NCBI GenBank assembly: GCA_030829925.1
Contig: JAURNZ010000040.1
Span: 1-13,689 of the forward strand
Length of the DNA stretch: 13,689 nucleotides
Reading direction: 5' to 3'
Origin: Gammaproteobacteria bacterium
GTDB taxonomy: Bacteria > Pseudomonadota > Gammaproteobacteria > Comchoanobacterales > Comchoanobacteraceae
A program made the position numbers and the translations under genes. This document shows, piece by piece, positions 5,966-13,649 of the stretch (position 1 is the stretch's first letter; each line of letters starts with the position of its first letter). A model generated the notes under the pieces. The model was not told the origin of the DNA. It was given only the letters and a program-made list of their open reading frames with translations, and made no database searches.

Positions 5966-6740
5966 GGCACTTACTAGCACAGAATATATTCAACATCATT
6001 TGCAAAACTGGCAAGTATCCTTTGGAGCAGATCCTTTTTGGACAGTCAATCTAGATACGGTTTTGTTTTCCTTGGTGTGTGGTTTTGTTGCGTGTGGCAT
6101 ATTTGTATTGGTTGCTTCATCCATGACAACTGGAAAGCCAGGCCGGCTTCAGTGCTTCACCGAGATGTGTTTTGACTTTGTGAATGAGCAGGTTCGTGAC
6201 ACATTAAATTGTGAGGACCGTTTCGTTGGTGCATTGGCAATGGTTATCTTTTTTTGGGTCTTTATGATGAATTTTATGGATCTAATTCCTGTGGATTTAT
6301 TGCCCTGGCTGGGATCGTTTGTTGGGGTTTCACACCTTAAAGTCGTGCCAACAACAGACATTAATCTGACTTTTGCTCTTTCCATCACGGTATTCATTAT
6401 TCTTATCATAACCAATATTGCTTACAAAGGTTTTTTTGGTTACATAAAAAGTTTATTTAGTCATCCTTTCCCACCGGAATATATCATAACAATCCCAATT
6501 AACTTTTTCTTAGTAGTCATTGAAGAGCTTGCTAAACCAATTTCGCTTTCGTTGCGACTGTTTGGGAATTTATATGCTGGTGAGCTTATCTTTATTCTAA
6601 TAGCGACCTTGCCTTGGTATGCAATGTTTGTGCCTCAGGCAATTTGGTTGCTTTTTCATGTTCTTGTCATCACCCTTCAGGCATTTGTCTTTATGGTGTT
6701 AACGATTGTTTATCTAAGCATGGCAAGACAACACCATTAA
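5958..6740 (+). CDS. atpB: F-type ATP synthase subunit a
   Basis: This inner-membrane stator subunit forms the proton half-channels against the c-ring. The protein has 260 residues; E. coli has 271. The key helix reads KPISLSLRLFGN, with Arg200 equivalent to the essential E. coli Arg210, followed by AGEL with Glu209 (E. coli Glu219). Gln241 in LQAFVFM matches Gln252. The FMMNFMDLIPVD stretch (102-113) is a family signature, and five to six hydrophobic helices are visible. The start MAKAL at 5958 was chosen over an ATG 13 codons upstream because it gives the usual length and the short coupling overlap with atpI. A 21-base gap with a strong ribosome site separates it from atpE. Confidence 0.98.
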   Translation: MAKALTSTEYIQHHLQNWQVSFGADPFWTVNLDTVLFSLVCGFVACGIFVLVASSMTTGKPGRLQCFTEMCFDFVNEQVRDTLNCEDRFVGALAMVIFFWVFMMNFMDLIPVDLLPWLGSFVGVSHLKVVPTTDINLTFALSITVFIILIITNIAYKGFFGYIKSLFSHPFPPEYIITIPINFFLVVIEELAKPISLSLRLFGNLYAGELIFILIATLPWYAMFVPQAIWLLFHVLVITLQAFVFMVLTIVYLSMARQHH

Positions 6741-6744
6741 ATTC

Positions 6745-6753
6745 AAAGAGGAG
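6745..6753 (+). promoter_or_regulatory. strong Shine-Dalgarno of atpE
   Basis: AAAGAGGAG lies eight bases before the atpE ATG. It is among the best ribosome binding sites in the window, which fits the need to make about ten c subunits per complex, against one copy of most other subunits. Confidence 0.75.
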
Positions 6754-6761
6754 AAACACAT

Positions 6762-7064
6762 ATGGCCGAACCATTAACACATGCACACTTAATCACTCAA
6801 GTATATGGCATCACAGCACTAGCTGTCAGTATCCTAATCGGATTAGGTGCTTTAGGAACTGCGATAGGCTTTGGCTTATTAGGCGGTAAATTTTTGGATG
6901 GTGTCGCAAGACAGCCAGAGTTAGCTCCAATGCTTCAAGTGAAGATGTTTATTGTTGCTGGTCTACTTGATGCGATTTCAATGATTGGTGTAGCAATTGC
7001 ATTGTTATTCACATTCAGTAATCCGTTCGTATCATCAATCACGAGTATTGCAACCGGGGCATAG
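6762..7064 (+). CDS. atpE: F-type ATP synthase subunit c (proteolipid)
   Basis: This subunit forms the rotating membrane ring. The protein has 100 residues and two membrane hairpin helices (about 16-42 and 60-85), longer than E. coli's 79 because of an N-terminal extension of about 12 residues and a C-terminal tail after FTFSNPF. The glycine-rich helix GLGALGTAIGFGLLGG, the polar loop ARQPE (49-53, contact with gamma and epsilon) and the carboxylate Asp70 in GLLDAISMIG (E. coli Asp61) are all present. The Gln/Glu/Ser pattern of sodium-binding rings is absent, so proton coupling is expected. The ATG has a strong Shine-Dalgarno, listed separately. atpF starts two bases after the stop. Confidence 0.98.
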   Translation: MAEPLTHAHLITQVYGITALAVSILIGLGALGTAIGFGLLGGKFLDGVARQPELAPMLQVKMFIVAGLLDAISMIGVAIALLFTFSNPFVSSITSIATGA

Positions 7065-7066
7065 CT

Positions 7067-7540
7067 ATGAATGTCAATCTGACTTTGTTGATTCAAGTTG
7101 TTATCTTTGTCTCATTTATCATGTTGATCATGCACTATGTATGGCCAATGTTTGAGAAGGTGCTTGATGATCGTTCAGCTCAAATTGCAAAAGGTTTAGA
7201 GGATGCAGAGCGTGCACGCCATCAGCTTCATGAAGCTGATCAGACAGTAAAAGCACTTATGAAAGATGCTAGAGTGAGTGCAAAAAGCATTACTGATGAA
7301 GCAAAAAACCATGCTAAAGAGCTTGTTCAAGAAGCAAAGAAAGAAGCCGAAATAAAGCACAATCAGATTGTCGAAGACTCTTACGCTGAGATTGAAGTTC
7401 AGCGTAATCAGCTTAAAGACGAGCTTATGTCTGAAGTTGGTGGATATGCGCTTGAAATTGCTCAGCGAGTAATTTCAAAAAAACTCGATATAAAACTTGA
7501 TAGCAAGTTGATTGAAGCTGAACTTAAAGAGGTAAGCTAG
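7067..7540 (+). CDS. atpF: F-type ATP synthase subunit b
   Basis: This subunit forms the peripheral stalk that holds the F1 head against the a subunit. The protein has 157 residues (E. coli 156). MNVNLTLLIQVVIFVSFIMLIMHYVWP is a single N-terminal membrane anchor. Residues about 34-150 are one long charged, alanine-rich coiled coil (for example DAERARHQLHEAD and EAKKEAE). The C-terminus binds delta. The start lies two bases after the atpE stop with only a weak purine stretch (CGGGG) upstream. A perfect 20-bp palindrome lies within the coiled-coil region at 7221-7240. Confidence 0.97.
   Translation: MNVNLTLLIQVVIFVSFIMLIMHYVWPMFEKVLDDRSAQIAKGLEDAERARHQLHEADQTVKALMKDARVSAKSITDEAKNHAKELVQEAKKEAEIKHNQIVEDSYAEIEVQRNQLKDELMSEVGGYALEIAQRVISKKLDIKLDSKLIEAELKEVS
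7221..7240 (+). repeat. perfect 20-bp palindrome inside atpF
   Basis: ATCAGCTTCA (7221-7230) is followed at once by its reverse complement TGAAGCTGAT (7231-7240). In RNA this could fold as an 8-bp stem with a CAUG loop. It encodes part of the coiled coil (HQLHEAD). It may be chance, or an mRNA structure affecting processing of the atp transcript. Confidence 0.35.
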
Positions 7541-7541
7541 C

Positions 7542-8066
7542 ATGTCTTACGCTATTGCAAGACCTTACGCAAATGCTATAAACATGCTTGCAACCACGAA
7601 CAAAGCTCAGCAATCTTGGCTAGCTTTCTTTGATGGTTTAGTTAGATTGGCAAATGATGCTTCTTTCGAAAGTATGGTTAAACATCCTGCTATTTCAGAT
7701 GAGATGATTCATGAAGTTATTAAAACAGCGTTAGATGTTAAAGATAAGCATCATGACAACTTGTTAAGGTTGCTCATCGAGAATAATAGACTGGATAATG
7801 TTGTTTCATTAAGAGATGTCTTGAAAAAGATGTTTTTAGAGGCAAACAATGAAGTTCATGCTGTAGTTAAATCAGCTCATAAGCTGTCTACATCACTTGA
7901 AAAGAAAGTAAAAGCATTCGTTATGCAAAAATTCAATGCAAAGGATGTTGAGCTGTCCTCGCAAATAGATGCATCTCTAGTTGGGTCTTTATTGCTAGAG
8001 GTGGATGGGAAACAAATTGATTGGTCTATTCATAGCCAATTAAATAAATTTAAGGAACAATTCTAA
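7542..8066 (+). CDS. atpH: F-type ATP synthase subunit delta
   Basis: This subunit links the b stalk to the top of the alpha3-beta3 head. The protein has 174 residues (E. coli 177). It starts with the family motif of tyrosine, arginine-proline-tyrosine-alanine (SYAIARPYANAI), has an N-terminal helical domain (about 1-105), and a C-terminal domain ending DGKQIDWSIHSQLNKF, which matches the usual VIDGSV...L ending in loose form. AtpH is one of the least conserved subunits, so the call rests on these ends, the size and the place between atpF and atpA. AGAGG lies nine bases before the ATG, inside the end of atpF, whose stop is one base upstream. Confidence 0.95.
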   Translation: MSYAIARPYANAINMLATTNKAQQSWLAFFDGLVRLANDASFESMVKHPAISDEMIHEVIKTALDVKDKHHDNLLRLLIENNRLDNVVSLRDVLKKMFLEANNEVHAVVKSAHKLSTSLEKKVKAFVMQKFNAKDVELSSQIDASLVGSLLLEVDGKQIDWSIHSQLNKFKEQF

Positions 8067-8075
8067 GGGGTATTT

Positions 8076-9617
8076 ATGACAGTAAGTGCATCAGAAATAA
8101 GCGATCTTATTAAAAAGAAAATTGAGGGTGTTGATCTTGATAGTCAGACCAAAACAACTGGATCAATTTTAAGTGTTAAAGACGGCATTGTTCGTTTGTT
8201 TGGGATTAAAGACACAATGTGTGGTGAGATGTTAGATCTCCCCGGCGGTTCTGTTGCTATGGCACTTAACCTAGAAAGCGATTGTGTGGGAGCTGTAGTT
8301 TTAGGTCGATATGACCACTTGAAAGAAGGCGACCAGGTTTCTTGTTCGGGTAAAATTTTACAAGTACCTGTTGGTGAAGCGCTTTTAGGGCGTGTTGTAA
8401 ATGCTCTGGGAGAGCCTGTCGACGGCAAAGGTGATATTGATTGCAAGCAATCTTCTCCAGTTGAAAGAGACGCGCCAGGTGTAATCGCTAGACAATCTGT
8501 GAGCCAGCCATTGCAAACAGGTTTAAAGCCTATCGATGTGATGGTGCCAATTGGCCGAGGTCAGCGTGAGTTGATAATTGGTGATAGACAAACCGGTAAA
8601 ACTGCTATCGCAATTGATGCAATCATCAATCAAAAAGATACTGGTGTTAAGTGTATCTATGTTGGCGTTGGCCAAAAAGCTTCCTCTATTGCTAATTTGG
8701 TTCACAAATTAGAAGAGCACGATGCTTTAAAGAATACCATTATTGTGACAGCAAACGCTGCTGAATCAGCTGCACTACAATACATCGCGCCATACGCAGG
8801 TTGTGCCATGGGTGAGTACTTCATGGATAAAGGTGAAGATGCGTTAATTATCTATGATGATTTATCTAAGCATGCGGTTGCCTATAGGCAAATTTCATTA
8901 TTGTTAAGGCGTCCACCTGGTCGAGAAGCATATCCTGGTGATATTTTCTACCTTCATTCAAGATTGTTAGAGCGTGCGGCAAGAGTTAATTCTGACTATG
9001 TTTCTAAGCAGACAGAGGGCAAAGTATCTGGTAAAACAGGTTCATTAACGGCTTTGCCAATTATTGAAACACAAGCAGGTGATGTTTCAGCATTCGTGCC
9101 AACTAACGTGATTTCTATTACAGATGGCCAGATTTATCTTGATACAGATATGTTTAATTCAAACAAACGACCTGCTATTAATGCTGGTTTATCAGTTTCT
9201 CGTGTTGGTGGTGCTGCTCAAACATCTATTGTTAAGAAGCTTGGCGGTAGTGTGCGTTTGGCTTTGGCGCAATTCCATGAGCTTGAAGCGTTTTCTCAAT
9301 TCGCATCAGACCTTGATGAATCTACGAAAAAGCAGCTGGAAAGAGGTAAAAGAATTACTGAAATACTCAAGCAGCATCAATATTCACCATACTCTGTAGC
9401 AGAGACAGCATGTGTATTGTTTATGGTAAATGAAGGACATTTAGATGATGTATCGAGTGACCATGTTGTTGCATTTGAAGAGGGTTTCATTAAATACTTA
9501 AATACTAAGCATAAAAAGTGGTTAGATAAAGTTAATGAATCACCAAAATTAACAGATTCATTTAAAACAAACTTTGAAAAAGCCATTACAGCTTTTAAAA
9601 AGATATTTTCGGAGTAG
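8076..9617 (+). CDS. atpA: F-type ATP synthase subunit alpha
   Basis: This non-catalytic nucleotide-binding subunit of the F1 head has exactly 513 residues, the E. coli length. Walker A is GDRQTGKT at 169-176. The Walker B strand is LIIYDD (257-262). PPGREAYPGD (280-289) and the segment around residues 320-350 are nearly identical to E. coli. SVSRVGGAAQT places the arginine finger at Arg376, at E. coli numbering. Domains run beta-barrel (1-95), nucleotide binding (95-380) and C-terminal helical (380-513). A good Shine-Dalgarno (AAGGGG) lies six bases before the ATG, in the nine-base gap after atpH. Confidence 0.99.
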   Translation: MTVSASEISDLIKKKIEGVDLDSQTKTTGSILSVKDGIVRLFGIKDTMCGEMLDLPGGSVAMALNLESDCVGAVVLGRYDHLKEGDQVSCSGKILQVPVGEALLGRVVNALGEPVDGKGDIDCKQSSPVERDAPGVIARQSVSQPLQTGLKPIDVMVPIGRGQRELIIGDRQTGKTAIAIDAIINQKDTGVKCIYVGVGQKASSIANLVHKLEEHDALKNTIIVTANAAESAALQYIAPYAGCAMGEYFMDKGEDALIIYDDLSKHAVAYRQISLLLRRPPGREAYPGDIFYLHSRLLERAARVNSDYVSKQTEGKVSGKTGSLTALPIIETQAGDVSAFVPTNVISITDGQIYLDTDMFNSNKRPAINAGLSVSRVGGAAQTSIVKKLGGSVRLALAQFHELEAFSQFASDLDESTKKQLERGKRITEILKQHQYSPYSVAETACVLFMVNEGHLDDVSSDHVVAFEEGFIKYLNTKHKKWLDKVNESPKLTDSFKTNFEKAITAFKKIFSE

Positions 9618-9623
9618 ATAGCT

Positions 9624-10463
9624 ATGTCAGATATGGCATCCATCAGAGCGGTCATAGCAAGTACTGAGAGAACAAAAAAAATTACTTCAGCTATGCAGCT
9701 TGTTGCATCTAGTAAAATGGCTAAGTCCCAAAGGTCTATGTCTAGTGCTAGACCTTATGCTGATACTATTTCTAAGTTAATGCAAAAAGTTGCAGAAAGT
9801 TATGAAGGCTTGCACCCGTTTTTCGAAAAAAGATCTAGTAAAAAAACGGTATATATCGTTATTTCAAGTGATAGAGGCCTATGTGGGGGCTTAAATGTTG
9901 TTTTGTTTAAAAACTTAATTAAGGTTATAAAAGAAACAAAGCAAGAAAATATATGTGCCATTGGCAATAAAGCTAAACATTTTTTTCGTCGTATTGGTGG
10001 GAATGTATTAGCAGAAGCAACTCATTTAGGTGATCAACCTTCAAAAAAAAGTATTGATCAAGTAATTAAGCCAGCTCTAGATGGTTTTTTAGCAGGTGAA
10101 TTTGATGAAGTACATCTAGTGTATAACAAGTACGTTAATGTCATGACTCAAGAGCCAACAATAACAAAATTATTACCCATCGAAAAAGTCAGTCAAGAAA
10201 AAACAAATTGGGATTATATTTATGAGCCAGATGCAAAAAGCATCATTGATAAATTCGTTTATAAGTATATTGATTCCGTTGTGTATAAAGCTATTTTAGA
10301 AAATATAGCTTGTGAACAAGCAGCTAGAATGATTGCTATGAAAAGTGCAACTGATAATGCTCAAACTGTTATAGATGAACTGAATTTGGCTTATAACAAA
10401 GCTAGACAAACTGTAATTACCACCGAACTTTCAGAAATTATTGCTGGAGCGGACGCCGTTTAA
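9624..10463 (+). CDS. atpG: F-type ATP synthase subunit gamma
   Basis: This central rotor shaft of F1 has 279 residues (E. coli 287). The N-terminal helix contains RTKKITSAMQLVASSKM (16-32), the Rossmann-like core starts with SSDRGLCGGLN (81-91), and the C-terminal helix contains ARMIAMKSATDNA and ends in TTELSEIIAGA, all diagnostic for gamma. GGAG, within the end of atpA, lies about nine bases before the ATG. A second ATG three codons on is possible but less well spaced. Codon use looks more AT-rich than in atpA, as is common for this less constrained subunit. atpD follows after 20 bases. Confidence 0.98.
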   Translation: MSDMASIRAVIASTERTKKITSAMQLVASSKMAKSQRSMSSARPYADTISKLMQKVAESYEGLHPFFEKRSSKKTVYIVISSDRGLCGGLNVVLFKNLIKVIKETKQENICAIGNKAKHFFRRIGGNVLAEATHLGDQPSKKSIDQVIKPALDGFLAGEFDEVHLVYNKYVNVMTQEPTITKLLPIEKVSQEKTNWDYIYEPDAKSIIDKFVYKYIDSVVYKAILENIACEQAARMIAMKSATDNAQTVIDELNLAYNKARQTVITTELSEIIAGADAV

Positions 10464-10483
10464 ATTTTAAAAGAGGATAGAGA

Positions 10484-11881
10484 ATGTCAACACAAGTAAC
10501 TGGAGAAATTGAAGCCATTGTAGGCGCTATTATTGACGTAAAGTTTTCAATTGGACAAACCCCAAAGGTTTATGATGCCTTAATAGTTGAAGAGTCTGAG
10601 CTGGTATTAGAAGTACAGCAGCAAATTGGCGATAACGTAGCAAGAACAATTGCTATGGGTGCAACTGACGGACTTAAAAGAGGGATGAAAGTCTTAGGGA
10701 CAGGTGGTCCTATTGAAGTACCTGTTGGGCAACCTATGCTTGGGCGTATTGTCGATGTATTGGGTTCTCCAATTGATGAGAAGGAGCCTATTGAAGGTGC
10801 AGAAAAATTACCAATTCATAGAGAGCCTCCTAAGTTTGTAGATTTAGCTGTTAGTCAAGAGCTACTAGAAACAGGGATTAAAGTCATTGACTTGTTATGT
10901 CCTTTTGCTAAAGGTGGTAAAGTTGGTTTATTTGGTGGTGCAGGTGTTGGTAAAACAGTTAACATGCTTGAACTCATCCGAAATATCGCAGTTCAACACA
11001 GCGGTTACTCTGTATTTACAGGTGTTGGAGAAAGAACTAGAGAAGGAAATGACTTCTACCATGAAATGAACGATTCTAATGTTTTGGATAAGGTTGCCCT
11101 TGTTTATGGTCAGATGAATGAGCCACCTGGAAACAGATTACGTGTTGCAAGTACTGGCCTTACCATCGCTGAAAGTTTACGTGATGAAGGTCGAGATGTT
11201 TTGTTTTTTGTAGATAATATTTATCGTTATACGTTAGCAGGTGTGGAAGTATCCGCGTTATTGGGTCGTATGCCCTCTGCAGTAGGCTATCAGCCAACAC
11301 TCGCTGAAGAAATGGGTAAGTTGCAAGAGCGTATTACGTCTACGAAAACAGGTTCCATCACGTCTGTTCAAGCAATTTATGTGCCTGCAGATGACTTGAC
11401 AGATCCATCTCCTGCAACAACGTTTGCTCACTTAGATGCAACTGTGGTACTTTCAAGACAAATTGCTGCTAAAGGTATTTATCCTGCGATTGATCCATTG
11501 GATTCAACAAGTAGACAGCTTGATCCATTGGTCATTGGTCAAGATCATTATGACGTTGCTCGTGAAGTTCAACGAATATTGCAAAAAGAAAAAGAGTTGA
11601 AAGACATCATTGCAATTTTAGGGATGGATGAGCTTTCAGAAGAAGATAGGCTAACTGTTTATCGTTCAAGAAAAATTCAAAAGTTCTTATCTCAGCCATT
11701 TTATGTTGCTGAAGTATTTACAGGTGCGCCTGGTAAGTATGTTTCATTGGCAGATACAATCAAAGGCTTTAAGGCAATTATTTCAGGTGAATGTGATCAT
11801 ATTTCTGAGAATGCATTCTACATGGTTGGAAGCATTGATGAAGTTTTTGCAAAAGCAAAAGAAATGTCTGAAGAGGGATAA
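10484..11881 (+). CDS. atpD: F-type ATP synthase subunit beta (catalytic)
   Basis: This subunit carries the three catalytic sites of F1. The protein has 465 residues (E. coli 460). Walker A is GGAGVGKT (151-158). The catalytic glutamate is Glu183 in GERTREGND. Walker B is VLFFVDN with Asp244, followed by IYRYTLAG and SALLGRMPSAVGYQPTLAEE. The DELSEED motif that transmits torque is intact at 382-388. The N-terminal beta-barrel begins near residue 5 (VTGEIEAIVGAIIDVKF). AGAGGA lies six bases before the ATG. Nothing unusual is seen; it is among the most conserved genes in the window. Confidence 0.99.
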   Translation: MSTQVTGEIEAIVGAIIDVKFSIGQTPKVYDALIVEESELVLEVQQQIGDNVARTIAMGATDGLKRGMKVLGTGGPIEVPVGQPMLGRIVDVLGSPIDEKEPIEGAEKLPIHREPPKFVDLAVSQELLETGIKVIDLLCPFAKGGKVGLFGGAGVGKTVNMLELIRNIAVQHSGYSVFTGVGERTREGNDFYHEMNDSNVLDKVALVYGQMNEPPGNRLRVASTGLTIAESLRDEGRDVLFFVDNIYRYTLAGVEVSALLGRMPSAVGYQPTLAEEMGKLQERITSTKTGSITSVQAIYVPADDLTDPSPATTFAHLDATVVLSRQIAAKGIYPAIDPLDSTSRQLDPLVIGQDHYDVAREVQRILQKEKELKDIIAILGMDELSEEDRLTVYRSRKIQKFLSQPFYVAEVFTGAPGKYVSLADTIKGFKAIISGECDHISENAFYMVGSIDEVFAKAKEMSEEG

Positions 11882-11886
11882 GCCCA

Positions 11887-12288
11887 ATGAAATTAACAAT
11901 CGTCAGTCTTAATAAGGAAATCTACCAGGGGGATGTCACAGCAGTCTTTGCTAAAAGTCCCCAAGGTGCTTTTGAAATAAGACCAGGTCATGCTCACTTT
12001 TTAGCAGAGCTAGTGGAGTCTGATTTGTATTATGAGACAGATGCGAATGTTAGAGAGGGTATCTTCATTAGTGGAGGCGTTCTCGAGGCAAGGCCTGATG
12101 AAGTTATTATTGCTATTGATCAAGCAAAAATGGTTGAAGAACTTAATCAAGTAAGTGCAGAAGAAAAAATGAAGCATTTACGTGGGGATCTTCAAAAGTC
12201 TTCAATTGATTATGCGGTTGTATTGTCAGAGTTGTCTGCCCTTACAGATCAAATTAGATTAATTAAAAGCATTAGAAAGAAAAAGTAG
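11887..12288 (+). CDS. atpC: F-type ATP synthase subunit epsilon
   Basis: This subunit sits at the foot of gamma and can inhibit ATP hydrolysis through its C-terminal helices. The protein has 133 residues (E. coli 139). The N-terminal beta-sandwich (1-84) contains the IRPGHAHFL loop (consensus I-x-PGHAPLL) and GIFISGGVLEARPDEV (57-72). Residues 88-133 are helical and end in RKKK. It is the most divergent of the F1 subunits here: the proline after PGHA is replaced by histidine, and the position of the IDxxRA ATP-binding motif known from Bacillus epsilon reads IDQAKM. Its GAGGGA ribosome site lies in the end of atpD, whose stop is five bases upstream. Confidence 0.96.
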   Translation: MKLTIVSLNKEIYQGDVTAVFAKSPQGAFEIRPGHAHFLAELVESDLYYETDANVREGIFISGGVLEARPDEVIIAIDQAKMVEELNQVSAEEKMKHLRGDLQKSSIDYAVVLSELSALTDQIRLIKSIRKKK

Positions 12289-12291
12289 TTC

Positions 12292-13638
12292 ATGATAGAT
12301 CATGTCATTATCTTAGCTGGTGGGAAGGGTTCGAGAATGAACTCTTCTAAGAGCAAACCAGTACACGATTTTGCTGGGAAACCTTTGATTCGCTGGGCTT
12401 ATGATCTTGCTAAACAGTGTAAACCTAAATTTATTCATGTCGTTCATGGTCAAAATAATCAAACTGACTTCGCACCCTTAATTCCAGATGCAACTATCCG
12501 CTGGGTTTGTCAAAAAAAACCGAATGGTACTGCAGATGCTCTAATGTGTGCACTTGATGGGATTGATAAAGGTCAGTTCTTAGTGATCTACGCGGACATG
12601 CCACTGGTAAACGTCAGCGACATACAGTCAATGCTTAACTTGCAAGGCGAGTTAAAACTCCTGTCTGTAAGACATGATAATCCATATGGGTATGGTCGAT
12701 TAATTCATGATGATTATGGTAACCCTTCTGCCATTATAGAAGAAGTAGATGCAACGAATGAACAAAAACAAATTCAAGAAGTGTTTACTGGGATATTAAG
12801 TGGTTGTGTCGAACAAGTTAAAAATTGGATCCAGTCATTAGATAATAAGAATAAACAAAAAGAATATTTGTTAACAGATATTATTGCTAAAGCATACAAG
12901 GGTAAGCATTCAACTCATGCACACTGCTCTAAAAATAGTGTCGCGTTCAGTGGGATTAACTCAATGGCAGAGTTAGTAAAACTCCAAAGAATTTATTATG
13001 AAGAAAGAGCGTATGAGTTTTTAAACAAGGGCGTTAAAATTTGTGATCCTGCACGCTTTGAGTGTCAGGGTGAAGTCGATATAGGGTATGATACTGAAGT
13101 TCGCCCAAATGTGTCTTTAATGGGCCCATGTAGCATTGGTTCAAATTGCTTTATTGGTGAGAATGCAGTTCTTAGTCATGTTCAGATGGGTGATCATGCA
13201 TCTATAATGGCAAATTCTGTACTTGATCATACGTACCTTGCTGCATTTTCAAAAGTAGGTCCATTTGCATATTGTCGTAATGGCACTGTGGTTGCTGATT
13301 ATGCTGAAATTGGTTCTTTTGTTGAAACAAAGCAAGCCTATATTGGTCAAAGATCAAAAGCTAAACATTTATCTTATCTTGGTGATGTTGATATTGGTAA
13401 GAACTGTAATATTGGTGCAGGTGTTATCGTATGTAATTGGGATGGCAAGAAAAAACACAAAACTGTTCTTGGAGACCATGTGTTTGTAGGTTCTGACAGC
13501 CAGTTAATAGCACCAATTCACTTGGAAGATTATGCATTTGTTGCTGCGGGAACATGTATCACAAAGAATGTCCCAAAACATCATTTATCTATTGGTAGAA
13601 ATAAACAACTCAATAAACCAAGACCAACAAAGGTCTAA
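12292..13638 (+). CDS. glmU: bifunctional GlcNAc-1-phosphate uridyltransferase / glucosamine-1-phosphate acetyltransferase
   Basis: This cytosolic enzyme makes UDP-GlcNAc for peptidoglycan and LPS in two steps. The protein has 448 residues (E. coli 456). The N-terminal uridyltransferase domain (about 1-225) has ILAGGKGSRM, Lys22 (E. coli Lys25), NGTADA, YADMPL with metal-binding Asp102, GYGR, and Asn223 (Asn227). The C-terminal left-handed beta-helix (about 245-448) shows hexapeptide repeats and the acetyltransferase residues Arg329, Lys347, His359, Tyr362, Asn373, Asn382 and Lys388, matching E. coli 333, 351, 363, 366, 377, 386 and 392. Oddities: Phe165 replaces the substrate-binding Asn169, Ala101 replaces Gly104, and Trp383 replaces Tyr387. 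It starts three bases after atpC without a clear Shine-Dalgarno, so it is probably read with the atp operon. glmS is not in view. Confidence 0.97.
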   Translation: MIDHVIILAGGKGSRMNSSKSKPVHDFAGKPLIRWAYDLAKQCKPKFIHVVHGQNNQTDFAPLIPDATIRWVCQKKPNGTADALMCALDGIDKGQFLVIYADMPLVNVSDIQSMLNLQGELKLLSVRHDNPYGYGRLIHDDYGNPSAIIEEVDATNEQKQIQEVFTGILSGCVEQVKNWIQSLDNKNKQKEYLLTDIIAKAYKGKHSTHAHCSKNSVAFSGINSMAELVKLQRIYYEERAYEFLNKGVKICDPARFECQGEVDIGYDTEVRPNVSLMGPCSIGSNCFIGENAVLSHVQMGDHASIMANSVLDHTYLAAFSKVGPFAYCRNGTVVADYAEIGSFVETKQAYIGQRSKAKHLSYLGDVDIGKNCNIGAGVIVCNWDGKKKHKTVLGDHVFVGSDSQLIAPIHLEDYAFVAAGTCITKNVPKHHLSIGRNKQLNKPRPTKV

Positions 13639-13649
13639 GTTTATTGAGT
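13608..13649 (+). terminator. large composite hairpin at the end of glmU, probable transcription terminator
   Basis: ACTCAATAAAC (13608-13618) pairs perfectly with GTTTATTGAGT (13639-13649). Inside, AGACC (13621-13625) pairs with GGTCT (13632-13636) around the loop AACAAA, with a 2x2 mismatch between the two stems. The stop codon lies in the 3' arm. No clean T-tract follows (it is AT-rich: TTAAAATTTAATTAC), so it may be a weak or factor-aided terminator, or a 3'-end stabiliser. Confidence 0.55.

Noticed and set aside
6762..7064. Sodium-coupled c-ring
   Set aside because: The carboxylate is Asp followed by Ala and the Gln/Glu/Ser sodium ligand pattern is absent, so proton coupling is the better call.
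8144..8446. Open frame on the minus strand inside atpA, and similar shorter ones across atpB, atpA and atpD
   Set aside because: They are mirror or shifted-frame products of highly conserved genes, without start signals of their own.
11490..11531. Direct repeat TTGATCCATTGG, two copies 30 bases apart in atpD
   Set aside because: Both copies encode in-phase aspartate-proline-leucine segments that are normal in AtpD (IDPLD and LDPLV); a coding coincidence.
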